Positions 34,660 through 46,509 of a stretch of DNA of 64,000 nucleotides are shown piece after piece (position 1 is the first letter of the stretch; each line of letters opens with the position of its first letter). The translations under genes were made by a program, and so were the position numbers. Source of the DNA: Phymatolithon calcareum (Eukaryota > Rhodophyta > Florideophyceae > Hapalidiales); assembly GCA_977006965.1 (NCBI GenBank), contig OZ345367.1, positions 1,860,001 through 1,924,000 on the forward strand, in the 5' to 3' direction. The notes below the pieces were generated by a model. The model was not told the origin of the DNA and searched no databases. It worked only from the letters and a program-made list of their open reading frames with translations.

Positions 34660-34750
34660 TCTTGCTTTTGACATGACTCGAACCGGCGACCTCAACATCC
34701 CTCCCTGTATCATACCGGCAGTTTTACCACTTCTGTACACCACAGGTGAG
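34660..34750 (-). other. tRNA-like sequence (possible SINE or tRNA relic)
   Basis: The minus strand contains GGTTCGAGTCA, a good B-box, and upstream a weak A-box-like AGAAGTGGT. I could not fold a proper cloverleaf with acceptor pairing, so this is noted as tRNA-derived at best. Confidence 0.25.
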
Positions 34751-35053
34751 AGACCACAGAGCTGATGCTCAGCGCATTTCAGTGAGATCGACACACATTA
34801 AGAATGAATGTCAATAAAAATTTTAAGATTGATATTATGTTTTTACTTGAGAAGATTGCGCAAGGTATGTTTTCCCGTAGGCAATATCGACGTTGTTCCA
34901 CGATTTAATTTGCGCGGGTGTAGTGTACTCGTGGGGGTGCAGCTAGTAGAGCGGGGAAAGTAGCGAGCACCGTACAGAATCTCAATGTTAGAAGGCAGCA
35001 AGGATGTCGCCGAGAAGTGGACTCATTTGCTAAGATCGTTACCCATCTAGTTC

Positions 35054-35715
35054 GTGCCACCCCGCGACGGCCCGCCCGTCTCCGCCGGTACACCGATCCC
35101 CGCCGTGTACGCGAATTCAGATCCTGATGTTGTCGCAAAGGATTGTGCAAACCTGAAGCGGCATGTACATTATGCGAAACGATATGGTGTGCCGGTTGCT
35201 TTTCGTGTGAATCGGGTTGCGACGGATGGCGAGAGGGAGACGGCGATTGTGCTCGATCAGGCACGCACCGCACGCGCGTTTGACGACGTCGTAGCAAACC
35301 ATTGGGAGGAGAGTGGTGTTGGGGCTGTCGCGCTTGGAGAAGAAGCTGCGCGTGCCGCGAACGTGACGATTGAGTTCGGATTCTTGTACGCTGACGACGC
35401 TCCTCCGAAGGAGAAGGTACGACCGGTCGCGGTAGATGTTTATTGGGCGGCTGGGGTGGAATATTGCAAAGAGGCAGAGGTGCTACTCGAGATATACGAA
35501 AAGGACGGGTTCAGAAACCTGCCTTTCTGCATTGCAAAAACGCAGTGTAGTCTGTCCGCGCACCCTGCTTTGAAAGGGCCCCCATAAAGGGTTTGTGGCG
35601 CCATTAAGAGAGGTGTGATTAAGTGCGGAAGCTGGGTTTGTGTTTTTCATTTGCGGAAAAATTCAAACCATGCCTGCACTTCTATCTCGCTCGCCGTATT
35701 ATGAAATAGGAATAG
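35054..35715 (+). pseudogene. formate-tetrahydrofolate ligase (C1-THF synthase) C-terminal relic
   Basis: The intact enzyme joins formate to tetrahydrofolate using ATP. Seen here is only the C-terminal third: CANLKRHVHYAKRYGVPVAF, RVNRVATDGERETA, EIYEKDGFRNLPFCIAKTQC then SLS, and after a frameshift near 35583, GFVAPLREV, stop, LSAEAGFVFFICGKIQTMPA and YYEI. These match the conserved GFGNLP-x-C-x-AKTQ and GKIQTMPG regions. The TGA at 35616-35618 replaces the conserved Arg of the R-D-V-R motif. No introns and no N-terminal two thirds are present. GC content exceeds the surroundings. A 5'-truncated retrocopy or a captured fragment both fit. Confidence 0.8.
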
Positions 35716-36369
35716 TTCTTCAGGCTTGTCGAATTGTGGTGCTGATGTATGTTCGGACGTTCTTTTTCAAAGAGGAGTCATCGAAAACCATCTTCAGTTT
35801 ACCAAGGCTATCTAGACGTAAAAGAGTGTTGAAGAGCATCCTGTCAACGAAGAGAAGGAGCCCCTCACAGCTCATGGCACCAAAGAAGTGCGTCTTCACA
35901 ATCGTGGCAGCTTCTTCGCGACGCAACTTTGCGCAGGTTGTTTCAGTGCCTGTTTTTGGCTACTGGAACGCTCTTAGCATGAAAATTCTTCATTTAGGAC
36001 ACGACAAGACGAAGTTGAGGAAATTCTTTGCTTCTCCAAGTTTCCCCTGTCAGTAAAATATGTAGCCAATACAGAATGTAGACATACCTGCTTCCCGTGT
36101 GCGCATTTATGATTCCGCACTTGTCCGCGACAGTGCGGAGGTAGTAGTCGGCTTGGGGTGGTTAGCCCTCGTTCACCGCGATCGTTTTCGCATTCATATT
36201 GTAGCGCCAGGCTCCAAAAGAACCCGACGCCACATGGGAGAGAAAAACCCAAGAGAGGAGAGAGAAGATAAGAGCGGGAGAGACTAGACAGAAAGAGGAG
36301 GAAGGTAAGGCAAGCCAATAAAACCCCCAATAGATAGCAGACACCAGACAGAGTAAGCATGTAGACGTC

Positions 36370-36625
36370 GGCGTCGTCCTCCGGCGGCGACCTTGGCTTG
36401 GCGGTCGATCTTGAGACAGGCGCGCGAAAAGGGGAAAGGGACCTTGAGTGCGAATTTCACCGAACTGGCTTGTGAGGCGAAACGGTTGCGGCCAAGAGCT
36501 GGGGCGACGTCATCTCCCAGCGGCGACCTTTGCTTTGCTTTCGACCTTGAGACTAACGCAGGAAAAGGGAAACTTGAGCGCGGTTTTCTCCGTGGTGGCT
36601 TCACGACGAAGGTTGCGAACAAGAA
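36370..36625 (+). repeat. imperfect tandem duplication of a GC-rich unit
   Basis: Two units of roughly 115 bp (36375-36495 and 36509-36625) share GGCGACCTT, then TTGAGAC and GAAAAGGG-type blocks. Both can be read as S-G-D-L-x-x-A-x-D-L-E-T, in different frames of the genome. It may be part of a decayed coding repeat. Confidence 0.4.
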
Positions 36626-36829
36626 GGTTGGGAGGAACTCCGACTCCGCGTGGTTGAAGAGCCGTGCAGGTGAAGTTGAGCGTGCTGCGAGCCGAGAATT
36701 CGAACGGAAATCCAGAGAACTACCCTCCTTCCTTTACTCAGAGGAAAGAACTAACTACCTTATATACTACAACATACGCAAAAGACAGCGATGTAGCGCA
36801 TAGACGCACGAGAGACACGCGCACGTATG

Positions 36830-38200
36830 GCCCAACAGATCACCTACCACGAGCAGCATGACTATCGCGATCCAAGTTGTGCGGCGTACAGTCGCGAGAG
36901 GAAAAAACGACCGCCTTGGGACAGCGAAATAACAGCGGGAACGACACATATCGAGCTGATACATTCTCTTATGCACAATATTATCGTGCGCTGGCAGATG
37001 CATCTTCGCCGTTCTAAAACTCTGTACCGGCACCGACCTCGTCCATGCGCGATGCATGCTGTAGGGCCGCAGCGTTACGAAGACCATGGAAGGCGCATTC
37101 TGTGCATTTTGTTGCTTCTCGAAAATCAGAAAAGCTCTTGTTCCGGACGAGAGCGAAATGGAGAGACTTTGTATTAAATAGTTTGGTAATGTCATTCTGG
37201 TTGGGTTCCCGACAGATGGCTGCCCAGCTTATTCTTTTTCCAGCAACTGTCAGTGTCATCACTCAGTTGAGCATCAACATTCCTTTAACTACTCCTCATG
37301 GCTCTCCCCTGTGTCCGGCTGAGAATTATGCAAATGTGAATGAGAGGCGTACGACACACAGAATGAGCAGGCTTCGGTGGTTTGAAAGAATTCGTCGGAA
37401 AATGTTGATGGTGGCCTTGAATAAATTCTAGAATTCAGTCTGATTCAGTTTTCACCCCTGCATCGCGTCCTCGCCCGGAACCTGGACATAAGTGCTGTTG
37501 AGAGCATAGCGGGTCTTTTTCTACAAAGGCGTGCGGATGTGGATCATACATTTTGCTTCGAGCGGTGATTCAAAGCGGACAATAAGTTTCGCGGGGAGCT
37601 TGAAGAGGATCTGAGATGGCGGTCTGGCTTTAAAGGAACGCAGCTAAAGAACGGAATAAGGAGCTCATACGAGCAGGTTAGGGCAAACGGTTCAGACGAA
37701 AACGAGGTGATTTTTCATGCGCGTTCCGTACGCAATGCTCTCGAGAGGTGAACGGCGAGGATTTGATTTCGAAAGATGGTACGATGGCGGCCGAACTGTC
37801 GCAATCAACGATCAGAGAAATGAAAAATTGTTCATCGATGGCCGTATTAAATCTAGCTGTGGGTCGATCGAAACGGAATTTTTTATTAAAAAAAGCCCCA
37901 CAGTCTTCCGAAGATATGGGCAAGGCTTCCTCAAATGGTAGCTACCTTTTTGTAGCTCATGAAACGCCTATCAGAAGGGCGGACGGGAAAACTTTGGATC
38001 CAAGCTAATCCCATCGCAGTCCTCTACGGGATTGTTTGGGCTTGGACTCAACCGCTTTTTTGCCTTGCCTTCTACTAATCAATAGATGCCTTTTTCGGAT
38101 CGAAACGGAATGCCACGACATGGGCTTATGTGGAACGACGCGGTCCTTGTGCACCCACGAAAACATTGTGCGGCGCCAGTGTAGCAGTGAGAAACCGAAA
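36830..38200. other. no supported gene; probably transposon debris
   Basis: Several ORFs of 60-130 codons overlap on both strands with no motif and no clear best frame. A short stretch near 37880-37920 resembles the start of the decayed LINE near 4080-4110. Confidence 0.3.
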
Positions 38201-38257
38201 AATCACTTTAGGTGAGCTCAAAAAAATTTACAGCAGGTATGATGGTCCGGAAGAGAA

Positions 38258-38734
38258 GAAGAAGAAGAAGAAAGGTAGATTTTTATTTAAAAGTTACCAA
38301 CGCATCTGCTGACGCTCGGGGCAACTTTCCTAAGGCCAAGGGGTTTTGGCTAGATTCTGTCCTGAAGAGGTTTTCGTTTCTTGTTGGTGTGACACGACTC
38401 AGTGGACTACAAAAACCTACCTCTGGTCTCCTTCGGGACCTTGCGGGGGAAAGTTACTCCCCTGTCCTGTGGCACGCTGTAATTACAATTTGCGGGTATT
38501 CCTTACTTGTCCACAGCCTGAAACATGGTTAGGAGCTCGTCGAGTGCTCGCTTAGTCCAGGCGCTGTCTTCTTTGGAGAGTCTGTCCTTTGCAAGGCCAT
38601 TTATCACGTCTTCGATGGCATCTTTTCCACATTGGCCGGTGAGTTCGACAAGGGTAGAGGTGCTCATTGGAGGGAACATTCCAAATGACCACTTGATGGC
38701 GAGTGTTCTATGTCTCCTTGAGTTGAAGGGAAGG
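38258..38734 (-). mobile_element. 477-bp SINE-like retroposon with CTT-repeat tail
   Basis: It is flanked by the 15-bp duplication TGGTCCGGAAGAGAA (38243-38257 and 38735-38749). The AAG repeat at its left edge is the CTT tail of a minus-strand element. A 275-bp shorter copy of the same sequence lies at 62240-62514 with its own 16-bp duplication. No coding capacity is evident. It sits inside LINE debris. Confidence 0.75.
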
Positions 38735-38749
38735 TGGTCCGGAAGAGAA

Positions 38750-39010
38750 CCTGCAGGAAGGAAACATAAATTCGGAGCATCCCACCGAAAAGCATTTTAC
38801 ACCCGCAGAGCAGAACACCGAGATCTCCACCGATACTCCCGAAGGATCTAAGAGAAAGAAGGACAAAACCAATCATCTTCGACATAAAGTGGCGCATAGC
38901 TACGCTGAACGTCGGCGGATCTCCTGAAACATCGAAATACCTCGAGTAACTGGTCCGGAACCACAACGTCGACATTGCTTGTAAGGGACTGCTCTTCTTC
39001 GCGGCCGCGC
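38750..39010 (+). mobile_element. LINE fragment (start of endonuclease domain)
   Basis: Bases 38889-38975 read WRIATLNVGGSPETSKYLE, a stop, LVRNHNVDI, aligning with WRLATLNVGGSPETPTYLE and RNHGIDM of the LINE at 43.2 kb. Upstream to 38750 is probably the ORF1-ORF2 junction region. Confidence 0.6.
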
Positions 39011-39417
39011 AATGTTAAGTTCGTTGGACTTCTAGCCCTTTGTTCAATCCAAACGAAATACTGCAAGTAACACTTGTACTCTCCCCATAAGAATGAGGTC
39101 CCATGACCCTGACCAGCACGTACTACATTCGAAGTCTACTCTTAAAAGCTCCGCTCTCTCACGATACATCCTCTCTTGAACCGTACAATGTTTCGCTACA
39201 ATGTATCACGATCATTGCTTTCCCTTCTTGGCAACAAAGTCGAAGTCCTAACATGAAGCGCTTTCTCCTCGACGAACACAGAAGTGCCAAATAATGTCTT
39301 AGGCCACGCGACTGTCTCTCGTTTGTGGTCTGGCAAAGCATTGGAATTATTTATTTATTTTTATTCTTTTCTGGGCGCATTGTCAGGAATAAATATCAAG
39401 CTGTTGAACGCAGAAGC

Positions 39418-40335
39418 AGGGGAATGTTAGGAGGGGGACAAAAGCAGAAACTTGATGTTTCAAAAAGTTTATTAAAAATGTGGCCTGCGTTGTGTCAGGT
39501 TAATTATGAGGAAATCCTTGTATCAAAAATTAAGTGATGTAGCTCGATTCTTGCAGCGCTCTGACAGAGCCGTCGTTCGACGACGGCCAATGGAATTGTG
39601 CCAGGACATGTTGAGCTGTAAGCATCCTAGTGATAGTATAGTTGGAGTGCAGTAAACGCTGCAGTGCCATGTCGGATTCCGAGGCGCTCGTGCGGGCGCT
39701 TTCGTGATTAGCTGATGAAATTGTGGCAACATGGCCGCAAATGATACGTTATATTTCGCAGAAATGGATTATGCGAGCACTTCTCTCAAGCGAGGACCAC
39801 CGACGGATGAGCGCGCGACCGAGCGCCTTGTTCCAGCCCAGAACTCACGGCTGATTGAAGCCCGACCTCGTCACACGAGCTACTCGCCTCCGAGAACGTT
39901 CCACTCGCGTCCATCGCTGCTACACAGAAGAAAAGACGCGTGCCACACCTCCAAGTCTTCCGTTTTATTAATTAAAATATGGTTAAATCTGCCCAGCGCA
40001 CAACTGCTACAGCTCAAATTTTCGCGGGCAACTTTTGAAAATCACGAAAGCCACGGGCGCGAGCCGTGCACGTTTTGTGCACAGTGCACAGGGAGAGCTC
40101 GAAAACCTACTTCTCCATTATTTCTCTCCAGAATGGGATCCTGCAACAGGAGGCTTCGCTACATTACGGTCCGTAATGAACGCGAGCTGTAAGCTGGATT
40201 TTTTCTTTGAACCGACTTCGTTTATGATACATTTTCGCCCTTCCTGCTCTGCTTCATACGGACGCCGCATAGGCTTATCATTAAAATTCGGTATGACACC
40301 TCGCCTACTTTTGTCCCCCTCCTAACATTCCCCTG
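39418..40335. mobile_element. 918-bp non-autonomous hAT-like element
   Basis: The terminal inverted repeats are perfect over about 26 bp, starting AGGGGAATGTTAGGAGGGGG at the left. An 8-bp target duplication GCAGAAGC lies at 39410-39417 and 40336-40343. The 8-bp duplication and C/AGGGG start suit hAT. Internal ORFs show no transposase motif. Confidence 0.7.
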
Positions 40336-41937
40336 GCAGAAGCAATAAATTATTGTATTCAGGTTCAGTGAGGAATAAATAACTGGTTATTCCCTGAATT
40401 ATTGGATCCCTCTAGCTACTTTCTGTCACGATAGCATTGACGTCTTCGATTCCCCACGCACCAAAGTTAACATGAAGGAACATCTGCTTCTCGAAGTTTG
40501 CAGGAATAACGCTTCTTCATCTGTCATCCAGCGTGTAACCAGCGATAGAGAAAAGCCTCTCGCACATGTCCGACGTTGGTACAATGAATCGCATGTCCAT
40601 CTACTCAGAATCAGAGGAAATAACGCTTTTTGCGACGCTTCAATGCGCGCTCGGCTAGCGATAGTGAACTGTCATAAACTGTCAAACTCACAACACAGAC
40701 AACCTTCTTCAATTTCTCTGTAGCGCGTGACTCACAAAATTCGTGTAACCCCATCCAGAATCTTTCCGTCGCGTTCCACACATGCAAGTCCACATAGCGG
40801 AGTTGGGATCCGACTGCGTGAAAAACTCATCGCGAACACGCTTACCGGCAACTCGCGACATCTTGGCTGCTACCAAACGGTGCTCGCCTGGTCCAAAGTT
40901 CTCGTTGTACTGTGTTGGCCGCCATGATTTTCACAATCCTGGGGGAACTCTTCAATAACCGGATCGAAAAAATGAGGAGTCCGCAACCGACACGTCGTGC
41001 GCTATCGATGACCAACATCATGTTAATGTGACATGTTGGCAGCATGTCACATTACTCTTCAAGAATGCGTAGACTCATTCGGGCGTTCTCTAGTGAATAA
41101 TGCTTCCAAATAAATACAATAATTGTCGCAACCACGACGATCTCAATAAATACAATAAATATGTGTGACTCAGGAATAAATTATTAGAACAATAATTTAA
41201 ATAATTACAATAGCAGTTTTTTTCCAATGGTTTGGTCTGGTGATCTTCCTCAGGGCTGTTTACTGGAAGAAAACCGGAGCAATTCTGTGATTGATTCCAC
41301 GGTGTGCCATTAGTTGATTCAACGTGTGCGGATTTCCGCTCCACGGAATGCCGCATATCAACGCCGGTTGTTGAATTCCCTTTCGAGAAAGAAAATAGAT
41401 TGTGTTGAGGAAGAGTGTACCGCACCATTGTGTTCGACTTTTACAAGGCTCCTCTCCTTCTCTGAAAAGAGTATGATAAATCGCCTGGCACAATTTCTGC
41501 GTAGAAGGTCCGTCGAGCCTTTTCGCTTGGCAGCTCTCCGGTTTTCTAGAGTAATTTATGTAGCCCACACTTTTTCGTGCACGAAATACGACGAAGAGAA
41601 CGTCTTCCCCTGAATCAACGAATGAAGTAGCAAAGAGTCCTCCAAAAGCTAAGATTCCAACGCAGTTTGAATTTAAACTTCAATTATGTGCAAAAATGCA
41701 TGGAGAGGCATCTTGTGCCCTCGCTCATTTAACGCGAGAAAACAAAGCTTAGCGTGATCGAGACCGAGACTGACACGAAGTTGCCTATTATACATCGTCA
41801 CTGGCTTTGGATTTGTGGAGAGAACATCGTTCTTCCCACAATTCCTTAGCGCAAGACAAAATCAGATTGATTTTCTCTTTCTGGAGCATCTGATTTTCGA
41901 ATCTAAAAATAATGAAATTCAACAATATATTATTTCG
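40336..41937. other. no supported gene; small hairpin at 41024-41054
   Basis: Short ORFs only. Arms TAATGTGACATG and CATGTCACATTA (12 bp, 7-nt loop) form a hairpin at 41024-41054. Confidence 0.4.
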
Positions 41938-42050
41938 GTGTGAACAGAGGGGAACATTGAGCATGACGGGAGGGTACGGCACGGTTCCTCTGATGCTTAA
42001 ATGCGGCAAATGCCCTTCGAGGAAGAACGGAAAAGACGTTTGTTGACGAG

Positions 42051-43182
42051 ATGGCCGCGGCCATTCAAGGCGGAGCAAATAGCGCCAGCACGAGAAGAGT
42101 CCCTGTGACCCCTAGGGAGGCGGCAGGATCCCAGCTAGAGGCTACCGTAATGGAGCCATTGAGGCCGCAGATAAATTCTAGAGATTACGACTCTCTTTCA
42201 AAGAGGTTGGAAGAGCTTGAAAGGAAACACATGGACCGTAAATCGGGTGACCATACTCGAAGCAGAAGTGGCTACCCTCAAAGAAGAAAACAGGAGTTTG
42301 AAGGAACGCAGTCAGCCAGAGATGACAGCCGATGCGAATGCGGAACCGACACGGGACAACCCATCTGAAGAAGAATTTCCCAGTTTAACGGACGCCACAG
42401 AGCAGGCTATTGCAAGGCCGACGTACCTGAAGGCTGCACGAGGAGCAGAGAGTAATCCTAAGGTCTCCGATGAAGATAGACCGAAATTGGTTGCATTCAC
42501 GGAACGAATGGGGCCAATGATGAGAACCCACAAGAGCCCGTTGGTGGAACCTCTGTACTTTAAGAACCTCCCGAAAACAGACCGGGCGTACATTGAGGAA
42601 GCTGTGCGGGACCTGCTAGCAAATAGGCGCCTCTTGCACGTCTCCTTCATTGGAAACTCATTAATGGAGCTCCTTGTTGAGAAAGTGGATTCAACGCACA
42701 TCATCAGTCTCTGTCGCTCAGGGAACATGATTCACATGCCACGGTTCAGCGCATTTGAGAACGCGCTGAGCACACGCAACACAGTAAACGCTCACGAAGC
42801 CCAGAAAAGAAACATGGGGAAGGTACGGGGAAGAGCGAGATACTGTGCGGCAAAGGCAGACAATATTGTTGCGCGAGATTGGTACCAAGGAATGGCGAAA
42901 GCTGGCAACAGAAGATTCTTCGACCTTTGTGTGGAGAGCGCAGTGACCGCAGAGAGGCGAAACCTGGTGTCACCAGATTTTCGTCCGGAACAGTGCAATG
43001 CGACAGGGAACACAGATACTACTGACAGAGAGACGGATGATGTCCCACCTGGCTTACAAACAGAAGTTAATCCAGGAGCAGCTGAAGCGACCGAAATAGC
43101 TGCGCAAGGGGCAGTAGAAGACTCGAACCACAATTCCAAAGTTCCAAATGATACGACATCAGACGCTCTTGCGGGTCCCTAA
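42051..43182 (+). pseudogene. LINE ORF1 protein (coiled coil)
   Basis: The best start is the ATG at 42051 (MAAAIQGGANSASTRR). That frame reads SKRLEELERKHMDR up to about 42240, and the 42217 frame then carries on with TILEAEVATLKEENRSLKER to TAA at 43180-43182. A single frameshift thus splits one Leu-heptad coiled coil, the expected oligomerisation region of an ORF1p. A globular region follows (LYFKNLPKTDRAYIEEAVRD). No CCHC knuckle is visible. The ORF2 ATG most likely used (43199) lies 16 bp after this stop. Confidence 0.65.
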
Positions 43183-43198
43183 GAGACAACCACGAAGA

Positions 43199-46100
43199 AT
43201 GCTATTTAAGAAGAGGTGGCGTCTGGCAACCTTAAATGTTGGCGGCTCCCCGGAAACCCCAACGTACCTAGAGAAAATGATGAGAAACCATGGAATCGAC
43301 ATGGTGGCAATAACAGAAACACATTTGAGACCAGAAGGGAAAATTCGGGCTGATTTCTTCTCCTTCAACGCAGTGCGCCCGCCTCCTCAGACTGGTCGAA
43401 ACTCTGGAGGTGTCTCTCTTTTCTTCCGCAACCTTTGTGGAAGCCGACTGATCTTCAAGCACGCGGAAACAAATTTCCAATTGATTATCGCGCAAGTGGG
43501 AGGTACGAAAGTTGGAGCTGTCTATATATCGCCGGCAGCAACCAGATCTGAAACTGACAAATGCCTCACCATGGTGAATACATATGCACGAGGCAAGGCA
43601 ATTGTGCGCGGTGATTGGAACGCTCGCCACCTCAGATGGGACCTACGCTCAAATAGGAGGGGCAACCAAATTGTTCGTTGGGCAGCAGCTAAGAACTGGG
43701 ATGTTAAAACCTGGACAGGTTTCAATTTCCGCACAAAGCGCTATAAGAGCAACATCGACTTTTTCATAAGCAAAGGCATTACACCGACAGCGGTCAGTTT
43801 ACCAGCAGATGTATGGACTGGTAATACGCAACACCGACCAGTAACAACCAGTTTCCCGACTCGACAAGAGCATAGAAGGGTCCAAAAGCCTCGAATATCG
43901 GTGAAGCTATGGAGGGATGACAGAATGCAAGAGCATGTTCGGGAAATATACGGAAAGACCATTCCAGGAATCGTCGAGGTTTTGAAACGGTGCAGTTCCC
44001 GTGAACAACTAGACCGACTATACGACAGAAGTGTCGAAACGCTATGTGAACCATGGAGACAGAAGAAAACAACCCCGCTGCGCTACAAACCGTTTTGGAA
44101 CACAACTCTTGAACGGATGTCTAAACGTCGCAAGAAACTACACAAGAAAGCTCGTGAACAGGATTCAGAGGAGGCTTGGCAGCGATATGAGGAATGCCGT
44201 AAAGAGATACGGAAGTTGGTGAACAAAAGAAAGCGGCAGCAGTATCAAGAATACCTAGATGATGTAGAAGAAAAGGATGGGTCCAAGGCGATTGAGCAAA
44301 TCGCTAGAATGCAGAAGATGAGGACAAGAAGAACGTCAAGGAACAAGATGACTTGCCGTCCATTGCACAAAACACTGTTCACTGCTCACGTGTCCCAGAC
44401 ATGCCGAGATGAAGGAGGATGGCGGCAAAGATCCTCCTATTTCCGTTGCCCTTCGCATATGCTCGTCCTTATCAGAAACGCACTCCTCAAAGCTCCGACC
44501 AAGAAGGCCCCAGTGCTGGATGAGGTGAAGACCGAAATGATGAAAGCTGACCTGGATAGAAGTGCAGACCTCGTCTTTGAGCTGTGGACCGCCTGCGGAA
44601 GATGTGGAGTTCTCCCGACAGCGTGGCTAAAAGCTCTCTTAGTCCCGCTGCACAAGAAAGGAGCCCATGACGATCCAAAAAATTTCCGACCAATATCTTT
44701 ACTGAGTCAAGTCCGAAAGATTATTGAGTCAGCACTGGATATTATGCTCCGCCGAAGATACAAGAAGCACAGAATCCAACTTGGATTCCAAAAAGGCAAG
44801 AGCACGGAGCTAGCAATCTTAAGGGCTCTGGAACTACAGAACCGAGGGCAGGGATGCATTGCAGTATTGGACTTGACGGCAGCGTACGACACAGTCCCAC
44901 GAAAGTACTTGCAAGAGCGAATGAGAGTTGTTCTACCACAAGACCTATGCGAGATGATCGAGGCTTTCTTGACACCGTCCTGGGTATCAACGATTGGCGA
45001 TCCCCAGCAAAAGTGGTTTCTAATCGACAGGGGAGTACCTCAGGGATCCCCGCTGAGCCCAAGTTTGTATAATCTATTCATGGACGAATTCGCAGAAAGA
45101 ATAAGCCAAGTTCCAAGGGATGTTGCCGACGTGGCAGCAGTTCTTTTCGCGGACGACGTGCTCCTAACGGCAAAATCACCTCGGACTACAGAGACTGTTA
45201 AATATTTCTTCGCAATGGGCAAGAGATAGACAAATGAGGTGGAACACGAAAGCCGGGAAGAGCGAAGTTCTTCTCTCCGAAGGCACAAGATTACCCACAT
45301 TCAAGCTTTCCGGGAAAACGCTGACAAAAGTCAAAGAAGTCCCATACCTTGGCATATCACTCAGCAGTGAGGGAGTTACCGACAAGAAAATGCTTGAACG
45401 CATCCGACAGGCCAAGATAGCAGTGTATCAGCTGAGATCCCTTGGTGTAACAGCCCGGGGACTCAGCCCCTTAAAAGCAATCAAGATGTACAAGGCCTTG
45501 ATACAGCCAAGATGGGAATATGCCATGCACCAGACGCCATGGACGACAAGAGTTCAAACAGCTATTGCAGACGTGGAGAAGACTTTTTTTGGACAAGAAT
45601 TTGGTCCAATCGCAAAAAATCGAACCGCGAGACTTCGTCTTCTCTGTCGCATACATAATGCGGAAGACAGAAGATTAGTTCTAGCGTTACGAATGCTTGA
45701 ACGAGCCAGAACAAGGAAAATGGGCTTGCTCGCAGTCCCAAGAGAGGAAAGAGACGTTGAGGAATTGCAATGGGTGTGTCGTGACATATCATCAATGTTA
45801 CATCACGACATATTCGAGACGGCACTAACCTATCTCAAGCAGCGAGTTTCAGCAAAACCGTTGAGGGACCTGCTCTTTAAAGACGAAGGAGAAGGCTTGG
45901 AGGCGAGCAGAAAGAGGAATATTCCTTATGATATTCCCGGGTATACTCCCGCCATCATCAGACTACCGAAAGCACGTCACCACCAATTGGCGATTAAATG
46001 GGCATTCGGACGTTTTCCCCCATTGAGTACCACACTTCTGGAAGACAAATTCGGTGAAATCGTACCAACTCTCATGAACAAGCTCGAAGTGTACCTTTAA
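43199..46100 (+). pseudogene. LINE ORF2: APE endonuclease and reverse transcriptase
   Basis: The endonuclease shows LATLNVGG, ITETHLR, RGDWNARH, SNIDFFIS and HRPVTT. The reverse transcriptase shows NFRPISLLSQVRKIIESAL, LGFQKGKSTELAIL, AVLDLTAAYDTV, GVPQGSPLSP and the catalytic FADDVLL. The first frame stops at 45229. A second frame continues from about 45213 (QWARDRQMRWNTKAGKSEVL) to 46100 with the C-terminal region that the 63-kb fragment also carries. One base of frameshift separates the two, so the copy is nearly intact and probably young. It makes cDNA by target-primed reverse transcription in the nucleus (family knowledge). Confidence 0.85.
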
Positions 46101-46509
46101 AGATATCGACTAACAGAAGAGGAGTCTAGTGAGACTGAAAAGGCACTTGGCAAAGTACTATTCCTCACAATCGTCTTTTATGACGACATGGAATAGACCA
46201 AGACAAAATAGAACGGCGACGCTGAGATTCCTACGAACAGGACAAGTGGACTCTAAGCTTTTCCCTCCACCTTCTCTGGAGGAGGGTTTTTGCAGCTAGG
46301 GCTACGACGAGAGCAACGAGCTTTTGCGGGCTTCAACGGAGCTACCAAGGTAGTAGCATCTGAAACGCATCTCCCTTACAGTCTTATGAGTGTTTCTGAG
46401 GGCGTTTAATAAATTCAAAATTCAAAAAAAATACATTATTTCGCGAACAAGACGTATGACACTTGCGATCTCAAACATAGGTTCCATTACCTGAGCTTCC
46501 TCCTGTGCG

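Larger units (their letters stand above)
41938..46434 (+). mobile_element. nearly full-length LINE, about 4.5 kb
   Basis: A 9-bp repeat ATTATTTCG lies at 41929-41937 and 46435-46443. The 3' end has AATAAATTCAAAATTC and an A-run. Two ORFs are present, ORF1 with a coiled coil and ORF2 with APE-type endonuclease plus reverse transcriptase. Each has one frameshift. A short hairpin (CCTCCA / TGGAGG at 46266-46284) sits in the 3' non-coding part. Confidence 0.8.

Noticed and set aside
34660-34750. Functional tRNA gene on the minus strand
   Set aside because: A good B-box is present, but I could not form acceptor and anticodon stems; kept only as a tRNA-like relic.
43268-44105. Minus-strand ORFs antisense to LINE ORF2
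   Set aside because: The plus strand carries complete endonuclease and reverse-transcriptase motifs; the minus ORFs are shadows.
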